A DNA stretch of 31,669 bases from a virus, in IMG/VR virus record IMGVR_UViG_3300037858_000055, positions 1-31,669 of that record; one strand, 5' to 3'. This document shows positions 6,856 to 14,837 of this stretch, piece after piece. The position numbers and the translations under genes are program-made. The notes beneath the pieces are model-generated. The model ran no database searches. It had not been told where the DNA came from and worked only from the letters and a program-made list of their open reading frames with translations. Numbering within the stretch: position 1 is the first letter of the stretch; every line of letters begins with the position of its first letter.

Positions 6856-7073
6856 TTATTTTCTCCTTCCAGGATAAGGTTGTTTCGATGGATATATCCC
6901 ACTCGTTCTGTGTTGTTTTTATGGTTATAGATCTTAATCTGTACCCATCCGGCATGTGGTCGATCCAGTGCATGACCAGAGACAATCACTCCTTCACGCA
7001 GTCGGAATAATGGTCTTCCGGCATGTGGCCCGGAATATACCGAGGTGTCGGGTTTTGTTCGGTAGGATGGCAT
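6852..7073 (-). CDS. Small SH3-domain protein (73 aa)
   Basis: The whole protein is one bacterial SH3-like domain. TSVYSGPHAGRPLFRLREG matches the usual N-terminal strand with a sxPs-G-x-L motif, followed by GWVQIKIYNH and GYIHRNNL as the last strands. Such domains bind cell-wall peptide or glycan. It lies directly upstream of the endolysin with a four-base overlap, and may be a wall-binding subunit that works with the lysin, which has its own SH3 domain. No signal peptide is present. A free SH3 protein coupled to a lysin is uncommon; it may be a detached duplicate. Confidence 0.7.
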   Translation of the reverse strand: MPSYRTKPDTSVYSGPHAGRPLFRLREGVIVSGHALDRPHAGWVQIKIYNHKNNTERVGYIHRNNLILEGENK

Positions 7074-7075
7074 GT

Positions 7076-7426
7076 TTATGGTGCCGTTTCAGAAGTACCA
7101 TCAGGCCATATTTTGTACAGAACATCCTCAACTGTCATGCCGCTATTTGCGTCTACAACGGTTTCCATAAATCCATGAACAGCATCTGTTGTTGCTGCTA
7201 ATGCCGCAGCGCGAGCAGCACTCATGGTTGTCCCGGGTAATGCATGGTCTGGTGTTGCTGCAGCCGCAATATCGTCTGCAATTGCATTCGCATGATACAT
7301 TCGTCGTGCTTTGGTTACTCGCTCAAGAATGCGTCGTGCGTCTTCAGTAAGTGCTTCGACTTCCTTGCGCCAATGTTCAATTGGTGAAGGCGTTGTTGTT
7401 GAACTTGTAACAATTGGATCTGACAT
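7076..7426 (-). CDS. Hypothetical tail- or lysis-region protein (116 aa)
   Basis: The chosen start, ATG 7424-7426, is preceded by TTAGGAGTGTGACT, a strong ribosome site; a longer reading up to 7513 would overlap the lectin gene without a ribosome site. The protein is largely helical: a polar Ser/Thr-rich N-terminus, a charged helix (EALTEDARRILERVTKARR), an Ala-rich middle (AAARAAALAATTD), and a C-terminus with MTVEDVLYKIWPDGT. No membrane helix or enzymatic motif is present. It may be a phage structural or chaperone-like protein for the preceding fibre genes. It is not recognised. Confidence 0.6.
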   Translation of the reverse strand: MSDPIVTSSTTTPSPIEHWRKEVEALTEDARRILERVTKARRMYHANAIADDIAAAATPDHALPGTTMSAARAAALAATTDAVHGFMETVVDANSGMTVEDVLYKIWPDGTSETAP

Positions 7427-7428
7427 AG

Positions 7429-8151
7429 TCACACTCCTAACAAAACACCATACTTGCTTGCGAAGTAGTTTTCCCACTCCTCGATGACCGAAATAATCGG
7501 AAGAGATGACCACAAGGCAGCTTCTAAAATATGTAGATGTACCGAATGTTTGTCACTTTTTCCGAGCATCCATTGCGATTCACTACTTGTGTATCGGTGC
7601 CCGAACACATAAATGTTCACCTGGTCAATTGGATCAATCCGATCTCCAGGTGATTGATCAACGCCATTGCGTCGTTGAATGATCTCTGGAGATGTATGAA
7701 ATGCTCCGGTATATCCATCATTGAAAAGGTAAGCGCGACTGCTATCATCGTGATACCGCCCCAGGCATGCACCATATCCCTGCCACTTTGTTGTTGGCGA
7801 ATACGCCACGGCAATCTGTGCAACGGCGGGGAAGTGTTGATAGGTACGAAGAGCAGCATGAAAATTATTATTTTCTTGACTGAAATATGATGCGTACCCG
7901 TTCACGCTTGAGCACGTAATGGGTCGGATACTCGATACCGGGAACATATGACGCTCATTCCCAGATATGTCATGCGCAATCTCAATTGCATCTCCCGGAG
8001 TTGCCGGAACGCCAAATCGTCTGTCGGAGAATGCATGTTCAGCGCTATACCATGCAAGAACATTGCTTGTATCGACTGCTGTGTTATACAAACGGCGCTC
8101 TCGCGTCCTATACGCCGGTCCCGAGCGCTGTGGAAAGGAATAAAATGTCAT
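7429..8151 (-). CDS. Lectin-like (LamG/ConA-type) adsorption protein A (240 aa)
   Basis: The N-terminal segment GPAYRTRERRLYN leads into LAWYSAEHAFSD, then PGDAIEIAHDISGNERH. These are the recurrent opening strands of concanavalin A/laminin-G-like phage tail domains (xxLxxWYsAd..., D.SGNG.H). The C-terminus IEEWENYFASKYGVLL matches the usual closing helix of the family. The protein is a paralogue of the neighbouring gene at 8148-8906, aligned over SD...GD.I....D.S.N...H. It likely forms part of the tail tip that binds host surface glycans; this is inferred. It overlaps the neighbour by four bases and is AT-richer than the head genes. A trimeric fibre tip is the alternative. Confidence 0.65.
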   Translation of the reverse strand: MTFYSFPQRSGPAYRTRERRLYNTAVDTSNVLAWYSAEHAFSDRRFGVPATPGDAIEIAHDISGNERHMFPVSSIRPITCSSVNGYASYFSQENNNFHAALRTYQHFPAVAQIAVAYSPTTKWQGYGACLGRYHDDSSRAYLFNDGYTGAFHTSPEIIQRRNGVDQSPGDRIDPIDQVNIYVFGHRYTSSESQWMLGKSDKHSVHLHILEAALWSSLPIISVIEEWENYFASKYGVLLGV

Positions 8152-8906
8152 ACAAAATACCTTTCCATCAGAACCTGTTCAATCCACTTGATAATCTCCT
8201 GGTCCATCGTTGACAGAAGAACTATTTCATAGATCAGTAAACTGCACACATAACGTTCGAGATCTGATGTTGCGCCAATTTCCCATGGATACACAGCCCC
8301 TGGATTGTGATGCCCAATCGTGGCAACACATGGGCGAGTTATATCGAAAATTGCGCAACTATCCGGCCATGCCTCCGATGAATTGGGAGATGGGTACCCC
8401 CTGCTTCGCAACAGCGGAATGCGTGAGGCGTGATCAAAGTGACCATACGCACCAGAAGGGAATAAATATGGACGAAACCCGTTATTTGAAAGATTCACTG
8501 CTCGTCCACATACGGCCCCATGCCAGGACCACGTATCACTCGGTGAGCGGAACGCAATGACCTGTGCTTGCGCCGGGAACGATTGCGCTGTCTTGACTTG
8601 ATAGTTAGAACTGCGGTGTGTTGATGTAGACAGTACTTCTATCGCAGGAAAACTATAATCGGTCACTGCGTTCAACGATGGATATGCTGCATCCCCAACA
8701 CAGTCATGTCCATTTCTGCTCAAATCCTCAACGACAAGAATAGTGTCGCCAGTATTCGGTCGTGTCGTCTTCGCACTATCAGACCATACTGCATCCGCCC
8801 GATAGTGGGCTAGAACTTCGGGCATACCAGAGATGCCGTGATTGAGTACACGGCGCTGCGAAAAATCATATTTCGGTCCGGGCCGCTTTGGTAACCCATG
8901 CCACAT
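8148..8906 (-). CDS. Lectin-like (LamG/ConA-type) adsorption protein B (252 aa)
   Basis: The protein aligns with its downstream neighbour over its first 80 residues: LPKRPGPKYDFSQRRVLNHG matches the corresponding region, then VLAHYRADAVWSD and NTGDTILVVEDLSRNGHD. Middle strands (PAQAQVIAFRSPSDTW, GAVCGRA, FRPYLFPSGAYGHFDHA) also match in order. It ends with a degenerate closing helix (QEIIKWIEQVLMERYFV). Sequence identity between the two is low, so the duplication is old or under diversifying selection. It starts with TAATG directly after the previous stop. A receptor-binding role is inferred from family and location. Confidence 0.65.
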   Translation of the reverse strand: MWHGLPKRPGPKYDFSQRRVLNHGISGMPEVLAHYRADAVWSDSAKTTRPNTGDTILVVEDLSRNGHDCVGDAAYPSLNAVTDYSFPAIEVLSTSTHRSSNYQVKTAQSFPAQAQVIAFRSPSDTWSWHGAVCGRAVNLSNNGFRPYLFPSGAYGHFDHASRIPLLRSRGYPSPNSSEAWPDSCAIFDITRPCVATIGHHNPGAVYPWEIGATSDLERYVCSLLIYEIVLLSTMDQEIIKWIEQVLMERYFV

Positions 8907-9313
8907 TAGACCGCATACTCCCCGGCAGTAATAAATATACTAACCTCTGCCCCGACCGAGATAGTTGTCTCCATTTTGATACTCAGTACAACCCCCGCTC
9001 CCAGGTGCATCTGAATATCGTACGGATCAAGCCACGTTAGTCGGCCTGGATCAAGGAAATTGACATGACGCACTGGCTCACTGGTCGTTGCTGCTGGAAT
9101 CATCAAACTGTCAACGAGTCCCGCAGACCCCCCGCTTGGAGTCCGAAGCAGCGTGATACGCCGAGCAACCGTATCGTTACTCGTGGCAGCTACAATTTTG
9201 ACCACAGCACCACCAGCAGGAACAGTAAACACCGGACGGATGTTTATACTGTCACTGTCTGTCAATAGCAGTTGTGGACTCAGGATTGTCTGGGCCCATT
9301 TTGGAAGTGACAT
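8906..9313 (-). CDS. Beta-rich tail/fibre protein (135 aa)
   Basis: The protein opens with LPKWAQTILSPQLLLTDSD and continues as regular beta strands (FTVPAGGAVVKIVAATSND, ITLLRTPSGGSAGLVDSLM), with PYDIQMHLGAGVVLSIKME near the C-terminus. The pattern resembles a small jelly-roll-like virion protein. It overlaps the lectin-like gene by one base (TAATG) and follows the fibre gene directly. No name is supported. It is probably a tail-tip attachment or fibre-assembly component. Confidence 0.55.
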   Translation of the reverse strand: MSLPKWAQTILSPQLLLTDSDSINIRPVFTVPAGGAVVKIVAATSNDTVARRITLLRTPSGGSAGLVDSLMIPAATTSEPVRHVNFLDPGRLTWLDPYDIQMHLGAGVVLSIKMETTISVGAEVSIFITAGEYAV

Positions 9314-9874
9314 CTACCAGAACCTTTCGGCCATCGTCAAAAGGGACGCGACCGTGACATACTCAGGAACGGACCCACCAGACCCGGCAGGCTGCGGCGC
9401 ATACGCTGTTCCGTTCCAGACCAGCACGTCATCAATGTCTGGTGCAGCACTCGACACCGGATGGCCCTGGATACTGGTCGCATCACCGCCCCCACCAGCA
9501 ACGAGATCCGGTTCATACTGACCTGTCGTCGCATTGAACACCAGCACCTGTCCATTCGTCGGAGCCGTTGTCGCAACAGGATAGCTCCGAATACTCTGTG
9601 CATCCCCGCCACCAGCAACGGCAATGACACCGCCACCGACATTTGTCAATGACCCGTCCGGGAACTGAAGCGTGTTGATGTTTGTAAAAGAGGTTCCATC
9701 TGGCTCCTCAACATTAATTGTCCGAACAGAATCTGGTATCCATCCAGGATCAATATCTCCAATCTCATCACCTCGCGGGATGCGATCAGCCGCAGGCGTG
9801 GTAGATACCTCTGATGCTTCAATAACATCCGACCACACCTCGCGCCCTGCCTGGATCGTCCGGGCTTTCTTCAT
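9314..9874 (-). CDS. Tail-fibre-like protein with internal repeats (186 aa)
   Basis: Two tandem copies of a repeat are visible. The first is DAQSIRSYPVATTAPTNG, then QVLVFNATTGQYEP. The second is DATSIQGHPVSSAAPDID, then DVLVWNGTAYAPQ. This xIxGxPVxxxAPxxxxVLVWN(g)xxYxPx repeat is common in phage fibre shafts. Glycine-rich linkers join the copies, and the C-terminus is short (VASLLTMAERFW). The N-terminus (RTIQAGREVWSDVIEAS) matches that of the neighbouring gene (RTIVNGKEVWRGV), suggesting a shared docking peptide. The stop is adjacent to the next start. Confidence 0.7.
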   Translation of the reverse strand: MKKARTIQAGREVWSDVIEASEVSTTPAADRIPRGDEIGDIDPGWIPDSVRTINVEEPDGTSFTNINTLQFPDGSLTNVGGGVIAVAGGGDAQSIRSYPVATTAPTNGQVLVFNATTGQYEPDLVAGGGGDATSIQGHPVSSAAPDIDDVLVWNGTAYAPQPAGSGGSVPEYVTVASLLTMAERFW

Positions 9875-10425
9875 GCCACAATCTCCGACGCTTTATGACA
9901 AACGAGATACATCTGAAACCAGGTATCGCCTACCTTGTCCACGCGCCCCAGGAACTGCTCGGCCTGGCCCACGGTTTCGGGCATGGTTTTTGTGACCGTC
10001 CCCTGGATTGTCGGGTGTGCATAGAGATACGTCCCTGCGGCTGCATCAGCAGCGACAATCCCTGTTGACCCAATAGGAAGGGTAATCAGCCCACCAAGTT
10101 GCACATTGACCGACTCGCCCGTATTCCCGCCTGTTCCGACATACCCGCTGACCTGTCTGGCAATTGTCCCCTGCCCCAGCTGCACCTTCGCGCCAGAACC
10201 CTGATACTGACTTACCAGACTTTGCGATGGGATATTTTCACCGGCTGTGACAGCAATAATACTCCCCTCACCGGACGCCGCATCAACTAAGCCAGCATTG
10301 ATTTTGCCGGTTGCCGGGTCAACGCCGACCGCTCTCCCGTAATCGGCTGATGTGCCGGTGGGGGTAACAAGGACTCCCCGCCACACTTCTTTGCCATTGA
10401 CAATCGTTCGATATTTATCTGCCAT
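9871..10425 (-). CDS. Virion fibre/decoration-like protein (184 aa)
   Basis: ATG 10425 is preceded by TAGGAGTGTAAG. The first residues KYRTIVNGKEVWRGV match the N-terminus of the downstream fibre gene. The rest is beta-rich, Gly/Val/Thr-rich: GEGSIIAVTAGENIPSQSLV, IARQVSGYVGTGGNTGES, GLITLPIGSTGIVAADAAAG. A last strand contains QFLGRVDKVGDTWFQMYL. The middle (VTAGENIPSQSLVSQYQG) is like the gated strands of phage capsid-associated or fibre proteins with a G-x-V-x-LGQGT pattern. No exact assignment is possible. It overlaps the fibre gene by four bases. Confidence 0.55.
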   Translation of the reverse strand: MADKYRTIVNGKEVWRGVLVTPTGTSADYGRAVGVDPATGKINAGLVDAASGEGSIIAVTAGENIPSQSLVSQYQGSGAKVQLGQGTIARQVSGYVGTGGNTGESVNVQLGGLITLPIGSTGIVAADAAAGTYLYAHPTIQGTVTKTMPETVGQAEQFLGRVDKVGDTWFQMYLVCHKASEIVA

Positions 10426-10426
10426 C

Positions 10427-11194
10427 TTACACTCCTACAAATGCGGTTGCTTTTTGAAGAACCACCATGCCGCGCGCAACGGTGGTACTGACCAATGACG
10501 TAATGACACCTAGCTGCTGCTCAATGCCCACGAGTGGCATGGTCATCGTGGCATAGCCCGGCGTACTACCGAGATAGAACGGGTGCAGCACCTGACTGCC
10601 CAAGATCAGCGGCAGATAGATATGCGAGTTCTGTCCATACGTGAAGATCTGTGCCATCTGCCCCACCGTGAAGCTATCGGTCACGAATCCGACTGCCGCT
10701 GTTTCCTCTGATGCGTTTGAGGCTGGCTCGCACAGCCCATCCGCGCGCATCGTGACGAACATCCCGGCATACAGCGGGACAGCCACCTCAGCGGTGATCT
10801 GGTGCGTCGTCAGGCGCATATCATCCGCCCGCACGACCTTGCTGGTACTATTTTCGCCGCTGGCCGCCACAGGCAGCCGCGCAAGCACGAACGTGCCAGT
10901 TGTCACCTGACTGGCATCTATCTCCAAACCGCTCGTACCTATGTCAAGATCGCTCAGGTCTGGCTTGTCGGCTATTTCGCTCCACCGCACGTACTGCGTC
11001 GGGTTACTCGTCTTAGCGACAAACAACGACCCGACGCCGTGGACAAACTGCGTTTTCGCCGCGTGTGCCGCAATGTCTGCGCTGATGGCGCTGTCCATCT
11101 CCGCTGCGATTGACGATGCCGCCGACGCGACCCGTTTATCTGCACTCGTTTTCAGCGCGTCTACAAGCCGACGTAATGCGATGTCTGTTGACAC
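10427..11194 (-). CDS. Tail-fibre/tip protein (255 aa)
   Basis: The start is GTG 11194, sharing one base with the tail-hub stop (TAGTG), with GGGAGGTGT upstream. The N-terminus is a helical segment (VDALKTSADKRVASAASSI), a typical fibre coiled coil. The middle carries the common fibre pattern SEIADKPDLSDLDIGTSGL followed by IDASQVTTGTF and LPVA. Residues 130-255 are a beta-rich tip domain (VPLYAGMFVTMRADGLCEPA). The protein probably forms part of the host-binding structure below the hub. Confidence 0.65.
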   Translation of the reverse strand: MSTDIALRRLVDALKTSADKRVASAASSIAAEMDSAISADIAAHAAKTQFVHGVGSLFVAKTSNPTQYVRWSEIADKPDLSDLDIGTSGLEIDASQVTTGTFVLARLPVAASGENSTSKVVRADDMRLTTHQITAEVAVPLYAGMFVTMRADGLCEPASNASEETAAVGFVTDSFTVGQMAQIFTYGQNSHIYLPLILGSQVLHPFYLGSTPGYATMTMPLVGIEQQLGVITSLVSTTVARGMVVLQKATAFVGV

Positions 11195-14100
11195 TACGAC
11201 ACCTCCCGCAGTGCAATCGCACCAATCGCCGTCAGCGTGGCCGGCACGTCAAGACTGGCCCACTGCGCCCCGTCGAATGTCGTCACCCGACTCGCCGTGT
11301 GCGCTGCGACGCCCCGATAGCGGCTCCCCGGCACGATGCGCACGTAGGTGTCATCGCCGCCAGCAGCGTATTGCGTTGATGCCGCACCGGTGATGTTCAG
11401 GATTTCCACAATCCCCGCTACCCCGCCACACGCGAACACACGCCCAGGCGACGCTGGCCCACACCACGCCACCGATGATCCGGCGCTGATCACGCCGACC
11501 GGCAGTGCGGCATTGTAATTCGCCGTGTAGCCGACGTTCGTACCCCACGTTGCCAGGTATGCCCGCCCACTAAGACCGTACCGACTGCGCGGCACATACG
11601 CTGATTCTCCGGCGTCCATCGCCGTGTGTGCAGATGTGCTGACCCGGCACATCTGTGTCGCCGGTCCAGGGTTCCAGGCCGGAAATTCAGTACGCGCTGT
11701 TGTGGCGTAGCCGACCAGTTCATCACCGTAGCCAGGGAGCAGGAGTGTTGCGAGAATGAAATCAGATGACACCGGCGCGGGATTTTTGATATGGCTGCCG
11801 TAGGTCGTTTGATACGAATTATTCGGCCCTGTCCCAAACGCAACGTAGGCCTGGTCGCTCCGGCCTGTGCCGTAGGCAGCGGTATAGCCAACACTGAGAC
11901 ACCATGTAGATCCGTCTCCGTTCCACGAGGCGGCACGGACACTGCGCCCTTGCAGACCGCTAGACGGATCGGGACAGTAGATCTGTGTCCAGTCTGCCCC
12001 GGCCGTGCCCGTCCAGTATGCCGCATTTGCCGACCAGATAATCCATTCGTTCGGGTTTGTCGGACGAATGACAAGGCCACTCCACGCCGCCCCAGCGACC
12101 GGCAATGCCACCGGCGTCCAACCAAGATCGGCCTTATGCCACCAGAGATAGTCCCCGGCTCCACTCACGCCGGAGGGGAGTAACAGTATCTCCCCTGGCG
12201 CAGCAGGATTTTGCGCCTGTCCGTAGCCGATGCGAAACACGCTCGTCGGTGTGTCTATCGGGAAGGCACTGCCGTGATTGACAACTTTCAATGCGCCGCT
12301 GTCTGTCGTTGTGGTGATTTCTTCCGCCGCGAACGCCCCGGCAGACGCCTGCGTGACCTTGAACAGCCGCACCCCGAGTGCGGTGGTTGCGGCATACGTG
12401 AGTTGCCCGAACAGCCCGTCGCGCACCAGATCCTGCGCCCCGCCGCCAGACGCGACAATGTAGCCCTCCGTGTATTGCCACGGCGTGACGGCGGCCAGGT
12501 CGAGCGGCGGATCTGTGACCCCAGACCAATCTATCGTGTACCCGGCTTCCTCGAATGCCCAGGCATCAGCAATGTCCAGGACGCCGGAAAAGACGACCAG
12601 ATGTCCCCACGCAGCAGACGCCACTTTTCGCGCCGTGCTGCCTGCCTCGCCGGTCACGAGTGCGGCAAAATCAGCGCCGTTATACGTGATATACAGCGTA
12701 TTGCCCGCACACACGCGCATCTCACCGAGTGCGACCGGACTCTGCTCGCAGTAGGTAATGTCGTCTACGAAATCGTAGACCGTTGCCCACGCCTCGCCGC
12801 CGTCGGTCGAGTAGTACAGCGTGCTGCCCGCAGCGACGAGGATGTGCTGTGGATTGCCCTCATTGACACTGATACAGCCAATAGATCCACTGAAATTGTG
12901 TAGAACGTCGGGAACTGTTGCTATATAATCATCAATTTTGTAGAGATCGCCGTTTGAAAAACCTGCGAACAGCGGCCCCTGGTCGTTGATCTGGGGCACT
13001 GCGGTGCAACTCCCGCCCGGATCGAACCCCCGCCAACCCTCTGGTGTCAGCACACGCAGCCCGTCCCCGCCAGCAGCCAGGGCCAGGCTACGGAGAAACC
13101 GTTCTGGGTCGGTCGGCGCAATGTTCTTTGTCTCCGTATCACCTTCGCCACTACTGCTCTCAACAACGAGTGTCGCGGTGGCTCCGTCCAGGGCTGGGTA
13201 GATGACAAGGGGATCTGTCTCGCTGCTGCTGCTGGGCGAGGGTTGGATCTCGCCAGGACAGGCGAACGTCCAGGCGCGGGAGGTGATGGTGAAGCCTGAT
13301 GGGTCGCTGCTGGCATCGGCAAACTGCACCACCGTGCGGGTCGCCATGATGCCAGCCAGCGAGACGGGCTGTTGCTCATACTGCGCCGTGAAATTGGCAG
13401 CAGGCGGCGGTATCAGCGTGATCTCGCCGTCTGCTGGCCGAGCGCCCACACTGAGCAGCAGTGTCATCGTGTCGTGGTTCGAGGTGACACCCAGCACAAT
13501 TGCTGGTGTGTTCGTTGCGTAGCCACACGACGATGACCTAAAGTAGAGACTATCGCCCGGCTTCAGTGTCGGATGCAGAACCGCATCAACGCTGACTTCT
13601 GTGCTCTGCCGGTTGCGCCGAACAATCTCTCGCTCTGCAATCGCCGAGGCGCACTCGTTCGTTTGTATCCACTCGTAGGACTCCTCAATCGCTTCTCCCG
13701 ACGCACCACTCACCGTGAACGTGGCGTCGGGAATGGTCATATCTGGACGCCGTGGGCCGTAGGCCTTGAACGATACCACGACACGTCTTGTCCCACCGAG
13801 GGTGCGCCCCGCGCCGAGGGTGCCAAACTCGCCGCCGGGCACGTCTGCATTGTACGCATAGGTGCGCGTCGGCGTTGTCTCCGGCCAGGCGGGATAGTCA
13901 ATGACGTTGATCGTCCCGTTCGTGCCGACAATGAGTTTTGTTCCGCCGAACGTCATGAGCGTGTCCAGGGCATCCTGGACAGATGTGCCTTTTTCAATGG
14001 TGATGGCGTAGGAGAGGCCGAGTGTGTAGTCGCTGCCCGGATCGTGTATCGTGCCGCGCTTCTCTGCCGCAAGGCCAGCGGCATCGAAAAGTGAGGTGAC

Positions 14101-14463
14101 AGCAGCGCTGAATGATGTATCCGACCAGACAATATCGCTCGGCACGTTCGTACTGAGGAGTCCGAGCGCATCTATCAGGAGGATGGCAAACCCCTCTGGC
14201 TCGTCCCGTACATCAATGCTATCCACAATGCCCGTGAAGATGACGTCGCTCTCGCCGTTGCACGTCAACGTGAGCGCCGCATCATCACCGGCGCTCACGT
14301 CAGGAAACGCGACCACCGGCACACGGCAGGTGCTGCGCTGCTGATTGAAGCCAAGCGAGAGACCGGGAAGATCGTCGCCGCACGGAATGGTCACGCCAGC
14401 AACAACCAGCGTGACAGACCAGGTAAGCGTTGTCGCCCGAAGGGTTGCATCACTAATCGCCAT
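11194..14463 (-). CDS. Tail hub protein with PKD-like and beta-propeller domains (1089 aa)
   Basis: ATG 14461-14463 follows GGAGGGGTAGCG; a longer reading starting at 14523 lacks a ribosome site. Residues about 1-340 are like the phage tail/baseplate hub or late-control fold: TWSVTLVVAGVTIPCGDDLP, FTGIVDSIDVRDEP, and KGTSVQDALDTLMTFGGTKL. Residues about 355-445 have a PKD-like pattern (ADASSDPSGFTITSRAWTF). The rest looks like a beta-propeller of glycosidase/BNR type, with one clear Asp-box at about 552-559 (STDGGEAW) and recurring strand groups. Hub plus propeller in one chain suggests an extended tail tip with receptor binding, possibly with glycan recognition; that part is inference. The size fits a tail-tip protein. 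Confidence 0.7.
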   Translation of the reverse strand: MAISDATLRATTLTWSVTLVVAGVTIPCGDDLPGLSLGFNQQRSTCRVPVVAFPDVSAGDDAALTLTCNGESDVIFTGIVDSIDVRDEPEGFAILLIDALGLLSTNVPSDIVWSDTSFSAAVTSLFDAAGLAAEKRGTIHDPGSDYTLGLSYAITIEKGTSVQDALDTLMTFGGTKLIVGTNGTINVIDYPAWPETTPTRTYAYNADVPGGEFGTLGAGRTLGGTRRVVVSFKAYGPRRPDMTIPDATFTVSGASGEAIEESYEWIQTNECASAIAEREIVRRNRQSTEVSVDAVLHPTLKPGDSLYFRSSSCGYATNTPAIVLGVTSNHDTMTLLLSVGARPADGEITLIPPPAANFTAQYEQQPVSLAGIMATRTVVQFADASSDPSGFTITSRAWTFACPGEIQPSPSSSSETDPLVIYPALDGATATLVVESSSGEGDTETKNIAPTDPERFLRSLALAAGGDGLRVLTPEGWRGFDPGGSCTAVPQINDQGPLFAGFSNGDLYKIDDYIATVPDVLHNFSGSIGCISVNEGNPQHILVAAGSTLYYSTDGGEAWATVYDFVDDITYCEQSPVALGEMRVCAGNTLYITYNGADFAALVTGEAGSTARKVASAAWGHLVVFSGVLDIADAWAFEEAGYTIDWSGVTDPPLDLAAVTPWQYTEGYIVASGGGAQDLVRDGLFGQLTYAATTALGVRLFKVTQASAGAFAAEEITTTTDSGALKVVNHGSAFPIDTPTSVFRIGYGQAQNPAAPGEILLLPSGVSGAGDYLWWHKADLGWTPVALPVAGAAWSGLVIRPTNPNEWIIWSANAAYWTGTAGADWTQIYCPDPSSGLQGRSVRAASWNGDGSTWCLSVGYTAAYGTGRSDQAYVAFGTGPNNSYQTTYGSHIKNPAPVSSDFILATLLLPGYGDELVGYATTARTEFPAWNPGPATQMCRVSTSAHTAMDAGESAYVPRSRYGLSGRAYLATWGTNVGYTANYNAALPVGVISAGSSVAWCGPASPGRVFACGGVAGIVEILNITGAASTQYAAGGDDTYVRIVPGSRYRGVAAHTASRVTTFDGAQWASLDVPATLTAIGAIALREVS

Positions 14464-14465
14464 CG

Positions 14466-14837
14466 CTACCCCTCCGGCCTGCTGAATGTGACCGTGCCGA
14501 TGTAGCCCGCTCCACCGCCCCACGAGTCGAGCGTGAGCGCATCGACGCGGGCCGTCCAGGTGGTGGTGCCGTCGCTCAACGGCGCGACCGTGCCAGCGGT
14601 GGAGGCGGTGCGGAGATTGCCCGCTTCCACCGCTGCGGTACTCCCGCCCTGGTCGTCATCAACCAGGATGATTGTGCCGGTCAGCGTCCAGTTTGTGCCG
14701 TGGATGCTGCGCTGTGTCCGGTTCGTTCCGGCCAACAGGTGGTCGGTGGCACGTACGTTCGGGTGCCAGGTCGGATCACGCAGCTCTGGCCGCTGGAACT
14801 GGAAGCAGATCGTGCCGTTAAACGTCCAGACGCTCAT
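14466..14837 (-). CDS. Distal tail-like protein (123 aa)
   Basis: The gene begins at ATG 14837 in an ATGA overlap with the tape-measure stop and ends just before the hub gene, in the position of a distal tail component. The sequence is beta-rich: MSVWTFNGTICFQFQRPEL, WTLTGTIILVDDDQGG, YIGTVTFSRPEG. This fits the short beta-barrel seen in tail-tip connectors. At 123 aa it is shorter than typical distal tail proteins. Assignment is mainly by order. Confidence 0.55.
   Translation of the reverse strand: MSVWTFNGTICFQFQRPELRDPTWHPNVRATDHLLAGTNRTQRSIHGTNWTLTGTIILVDDDQGGSTAAVEAGNLRTASTAGTVAPLSDGTTTWTARVDALTLDSWGGGAGYIGTVTFSRPEG

Noticed and set aside
7429-8906. Diversity-generating retroelement target hypothesis for the two lectin-like genes.
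   Set aside because: No reverse transcriptase, no template repeat and no near-identical variable region are present in the window.
12211-12903. 230-aa + strand open frame opposite the tail hub gene.
   Set aside because: Composition is Arg/Cys/Pro-rich, without domain signature or ribosome site. It is the antisense of a strongly supported gene.
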